Shown here: positions 62,331 to 64,000 of the stretch, piece by piece | Numbering within the stretch: the stretch's first letter is position 1 | Layout of the letters: each line of letters opens with the position of its first letter | Source of the DNA: Haloarchaeobius salinus | GTDB lineage: Archaea > Halobacteriota > Halobacteria > Halobacteriales > Natrialbaceae | Assembly (NCBI RefSeq): GCF_024464185.1 | Contig: NZ_JANHAU010000001.1 | Location: 1,178,001-1,242,000, forward strand | Direction: 5' to 3' | Length of the DNA stretch: 64,000 nucleotides | The notes under the pieces: generated by a model | What the model saw: the letters and a program-made list of their open reading frames with translations, nothing else | Database searches by the model: none | Told to the model about the DNA's origin: nothing | Made by a program: the position numbers and the translations under genes

Positions 62331-62764
62331 AGAAGACGGTCATCGCCCCCGGTCAGGGTGTGGTCGAGTCGGACGAACTGGACGAACCGCAGACCTCGCT
62401 CGCGGTCGCGACCCACCGCAGCGACTGCGTCCACGTCGAGTGCAACGGCCTCGTCTACCCCGAGGGCGACGTGCGCGAGCAGACCCGCGAGCTGTTCGGG
62501 CTTGTCGCGAAGATGGTGGGCGAGTTCGACGGGACGCCGAACGACCTCGTCATGCTCCGATGGTACGTCGAATCGGGTGAGTACACGCCCACGACCCGGG
62601 GGGCGGTCCAGGAGGTGCAGGCCGAGTTCGTCGACCGACCGCACTACCCGGCCGGCTGTGTCGTCACGACGCCCGAGATTCCCGTCGATGGCGCGCTGCT
62701 CGAACTCGACGCGACGGCGACGATCCCGGCCGACGGCTGGACCGTCGAGACGATAGAAGAGTGA
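62327..62764 (+). CDS. RidA family protein
   Basis: A 145-residue protein starting at GTG 62327, whose first bases overlap the previous stop (GTGA). RidA/YjgF-like features: PQTSLAVATHRSDCVHVECN, GLVYPEGDVREQTRELFGLV, DLVMLRWYVES and GALLELDATATIP. Typical RidA proteins hydrolyse reactive enamine/imine products of PLP enzymes; the canonical Arg is not obvious, so this may be a divergent subgroup. It converges with leuD 6 bases away. Confidence 0.75.
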   Translation: MKKTVIAPGQGVVESDELDEPQTSLAVATHRSDCVHVECNGLVYPEGDVREQTRELFGLVAKMVGEFDGTPNDLVMLRWYVESGEYTPTTRGAVQEVQAEFVDRPHYPAGCVVTTPEIPVDGALLELDATATIPADGWTVETIEE

Positions 62765-62770
62765 CCGGAA

Positions 62771-63391
62771 TCAGGCGGTGTCGACGTACGGCAGGCTCGC
62801 GGCGGTCTCCGCGACCGCGCCCGCGTTCGCCTTCATCAGCGCCGTGGTGTCCCAGACGCCCTCGACGAGCGCCTTGCGCTGGGCGTCGTCGACGGTCACG
62901 TCGACGGTGGTCTCGCCGTAGGTGACCGTCTCCGCGGCCACGTCCACGTCGATGTCGCCGTCCGGGTTGTCGTCCACCCACTCCTGGAGTGCTTCGACCG
63001 TCTCGGCGTCGGCCGTGACCGTCGGCACGCCGAGCGCGAGGCAGTTGCCCGCGAAGATCTCGGCGAACGACTCGCCGATGATCGCGTCGATGCCCCAGCG
63101 CACGAGCGCCTGCGGGGCGTGCTCGCGCGAGGAGCCACAGCCGAAGTTCGCGTTGACGACCATCACGGAGGCGTCGCGGAAGCGGTCCTCGTTCATCGGG
63201 TGGTCCTTCTCCTCGTCGTCCTCCGTGAACCGCTGGTCGAAGAACGAGAACTGCCCGAGGCCGTCGAACGTGACGACCTTCATGAACCGCGCCGGGATGA
63301 TCTGGTCGGTGTCGATGTCGTTCCCGCGCACCGGGATGCCGCTACCCGAGACGTGTTCGACGGTCTCGGCGGGGCCGTCGGAATCAGTCAT
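62771..63391 (-). CDS. leuD: 3-isopropylmalate dehydratase small subunit
   Basis: LeuD and LeuC together isomerise 2- to 3-isopropylmalate. The 206-residue protein has the swivel-domain signatures GRVIPVRGNDIDTDQIIPARF-type (SGIPVRGNDIDTDQIIPARF), NANFGCGSSREHAPQALVRW and SFAEIFAGNCLALGVPTVT. Its start overlaps the end of leuC by 8 bases, so the two are translated together. Length is normal. Confidence 0.95.
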   Translation of the reverse strand: MTDSDGPAETVEHVSGSGIPVRGNDIDTDQIIPARFMKVVTFDGLGQFSFFDQRFTEDDEEKDHPMNEDRFRDASVMVVNANFGCGSSREHAPQALVRWGIDAIIGESFAEIFAGNCLALGVPTVTADAETVEALQEWVDDNPDGDIDVDVAAETVTYGETTVDVTVDDAQRKALVEGVWDTTALMKANAGAVAETAASLPYVDTA

Positions 63392-64000
63392 CGACGACCA
63401 CCTCCGCGGTCTCGAGGTCGCGAACGTCGGTCACTTCGCCCTCGATGGCCGCGGCGGCGACCATCCGGGGGTTCATCAGGACGGTGCGCCCGTCCTTGCT
63501 CCCCTGTCGGCCGACGAAGTTCCGGTTGGAGGAGGAGGCACAGGCCTCGTCGCCCTCCAGCTGGTCCTCGTTCATGCCGAGGCACATCGAGCAGCCGGCG
63601 TTGCGCCAGTCGAAGCCGGCGGCCTCGAAGGTCTCGCGCAGGCCCTCCTCCTCGGCGGCCCGCGCGACGCGCTGGCTGCCCGGGACGACCATCGCGCGGA
63701 CGTCCGGGTGGACCTCGCGCCCCTCGACGATTCGGGCCGCACGGCGCAGGTCGGGCAGCCGGGCGTTCGTACAGGAGCCGAGGAACGCCACGTCGATGGG
63801 GTAGCCGGCCATCGTGTCGCCCGGTTCGACGCGCATGTGCTCCTGTGCGCGCCGGGCGGTATCCTGCTTGTCGGCGGGCAGGTCCTCGGGGGCCGGGATG
63901 GGCTGGGTGACGCCGACGCCCTGTCCCGGGGTCGTGCCCCAGGTGACCACCGGCTCCAGCTCGCTCCCGTCGATGGTGACCACGTCGTCGTACTCGGCGT
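63384..64000 (-). CDS. leuC: 3-isopropylmalate dehydratase large subunit (5' end beyond the window)
   Basis: The C-terminal part of LeuC, cut by the right edge. Visible: PVVTWGTTPGQGVGVTQPIP, DVAFLGSCTNARLPDLRRAA with the first Fe-S cysteine, then NAGCSMCLGMNEDQLEGDEA with the other two, and SSSNRNFVGRQGSKDGRTVL, LMNPRMVAAAAIEGEVTDVR. It is transcribed leftward, leuC first, then leuD. Confidence 0.95.
   Translation of the reverse strand, partial: AEYDDVVTIDGSELEPVVTWGTTPGQGVGVTQPIPAPEDLPADKQDTARRAQEHMRVEPGDTMAGYPIDVAFLGSCTNARLPDLRRAARIVEGREVHPDVRAMVVPGSQRVARAAEEEGLRETFEAAGFDWRNAGCSMCLGMNEDQLEGDEACASSSNRNFVGRQGSKDGRTVLMNPRMVAAAAIEGEVTDVRDLETAEVVVDD

Noticed and set aside
1-64000. Search for IS elements, integrase/att sites, CRISPR arrays and toxin-antitoxin pairs
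   Set aside because: No transposase or integrase motif, no regularly spaced repeats, and the only RHH-like small protein (59020-59166) has no toxin neighbour.

Overview
The window is chromosomal DNA from a haloarchaeon (class Halobacteria). The support is compositional and functional. GC is very high with strong third-position bias. The predicted proteins are acidic. Archaeal information-processing genes are present (Pelota, an RqcH/NEMF homologue, Elp3, Lhr, an Lsm protein, ribosomal protein L37e, an MBF1-like factor). Haloarchaeal lineage proteins are present too (TrmB-family and TbsP-like regulators, halocyanin domains, a Tat-exported Rieske protein, short DUF proteins). Many start codons lie about 26-33 bases after a TATA-like box, as expected for leaderless transcripts. 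No IS element, CRISPR array, phage or plasmid module was seen, so this looks like core chromosome with a few lineage-specific inserts.

Layout. 0-10.2 kb: translation and ribosome rescue (elp3, rqcH-like, pelA) mixed with a DUF1028 protein, a NUDIX protein and an M20 carbamoylase, with two copies of a dispersed intergenic repeat. 10.3-15.2 kb: a two-gene operon of a giant RND/MMPL exporter and a TrmB-family regulator. 15.2-23.4 kb: an RNase Z-like metallohydrolase, helicase Lhr, two membrane proteins and a Dna2-like nuclease-helicase. 23.4-31 kb: small haloarchaeal proteins, two peptidases, an lsm/rpl37e pair, purF, a GNAT enzyme and DUF420. 31-34 kb: a pilin-anchored PA14/PKD surface protein followed by a double-cupredoxin lipoprotein, then tRNA-Leu(GAG). 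34-40.5 kb: an MBF1-like factor, glyA, a CHAT (caspase-like) protease gene with a possible facing micro-ORF, a TbsP-like regulator, a hairpin-rich stretch that may be an RNA gene, an amphi-Trp protein and a PadR regulator. 40.5-48.8 kb: AI-2E and MgtC/SapB membrane proteins, a class III aminotransferase, a short cysteine-containing leader ORF joined to cysE, an acyl-CoA dehydrogenase and an HTH regulator. 49-59.2 kb: AlaX, a degenerate DHH/RecJ-like protein, small regulators, a histidine kinase with an internal repeat expansion, an MscS-type membrane protein, OsmC and Rieske proteins. 59.2-64 kb: leuB, leuD and leuC, with leuB separated from leuCD by three opposite-strand genes.

The most promising observations are these: a 35-codon leader ORF with a Cys-Arg-Cys stretch whose stop overlaps the cysE start (possible cysteine-responsive control); a CHAT protease gene faced by a 26-residue ORF with its own TATA box; a triplet of perfect hairpins downstream of tbsP; and an in-frame triplication after the N-box of the histidine kinase that resembles the intergenic repeat found elsewhere in the window. 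All functional calls come from reading motifs in the sequence; no database search was run.
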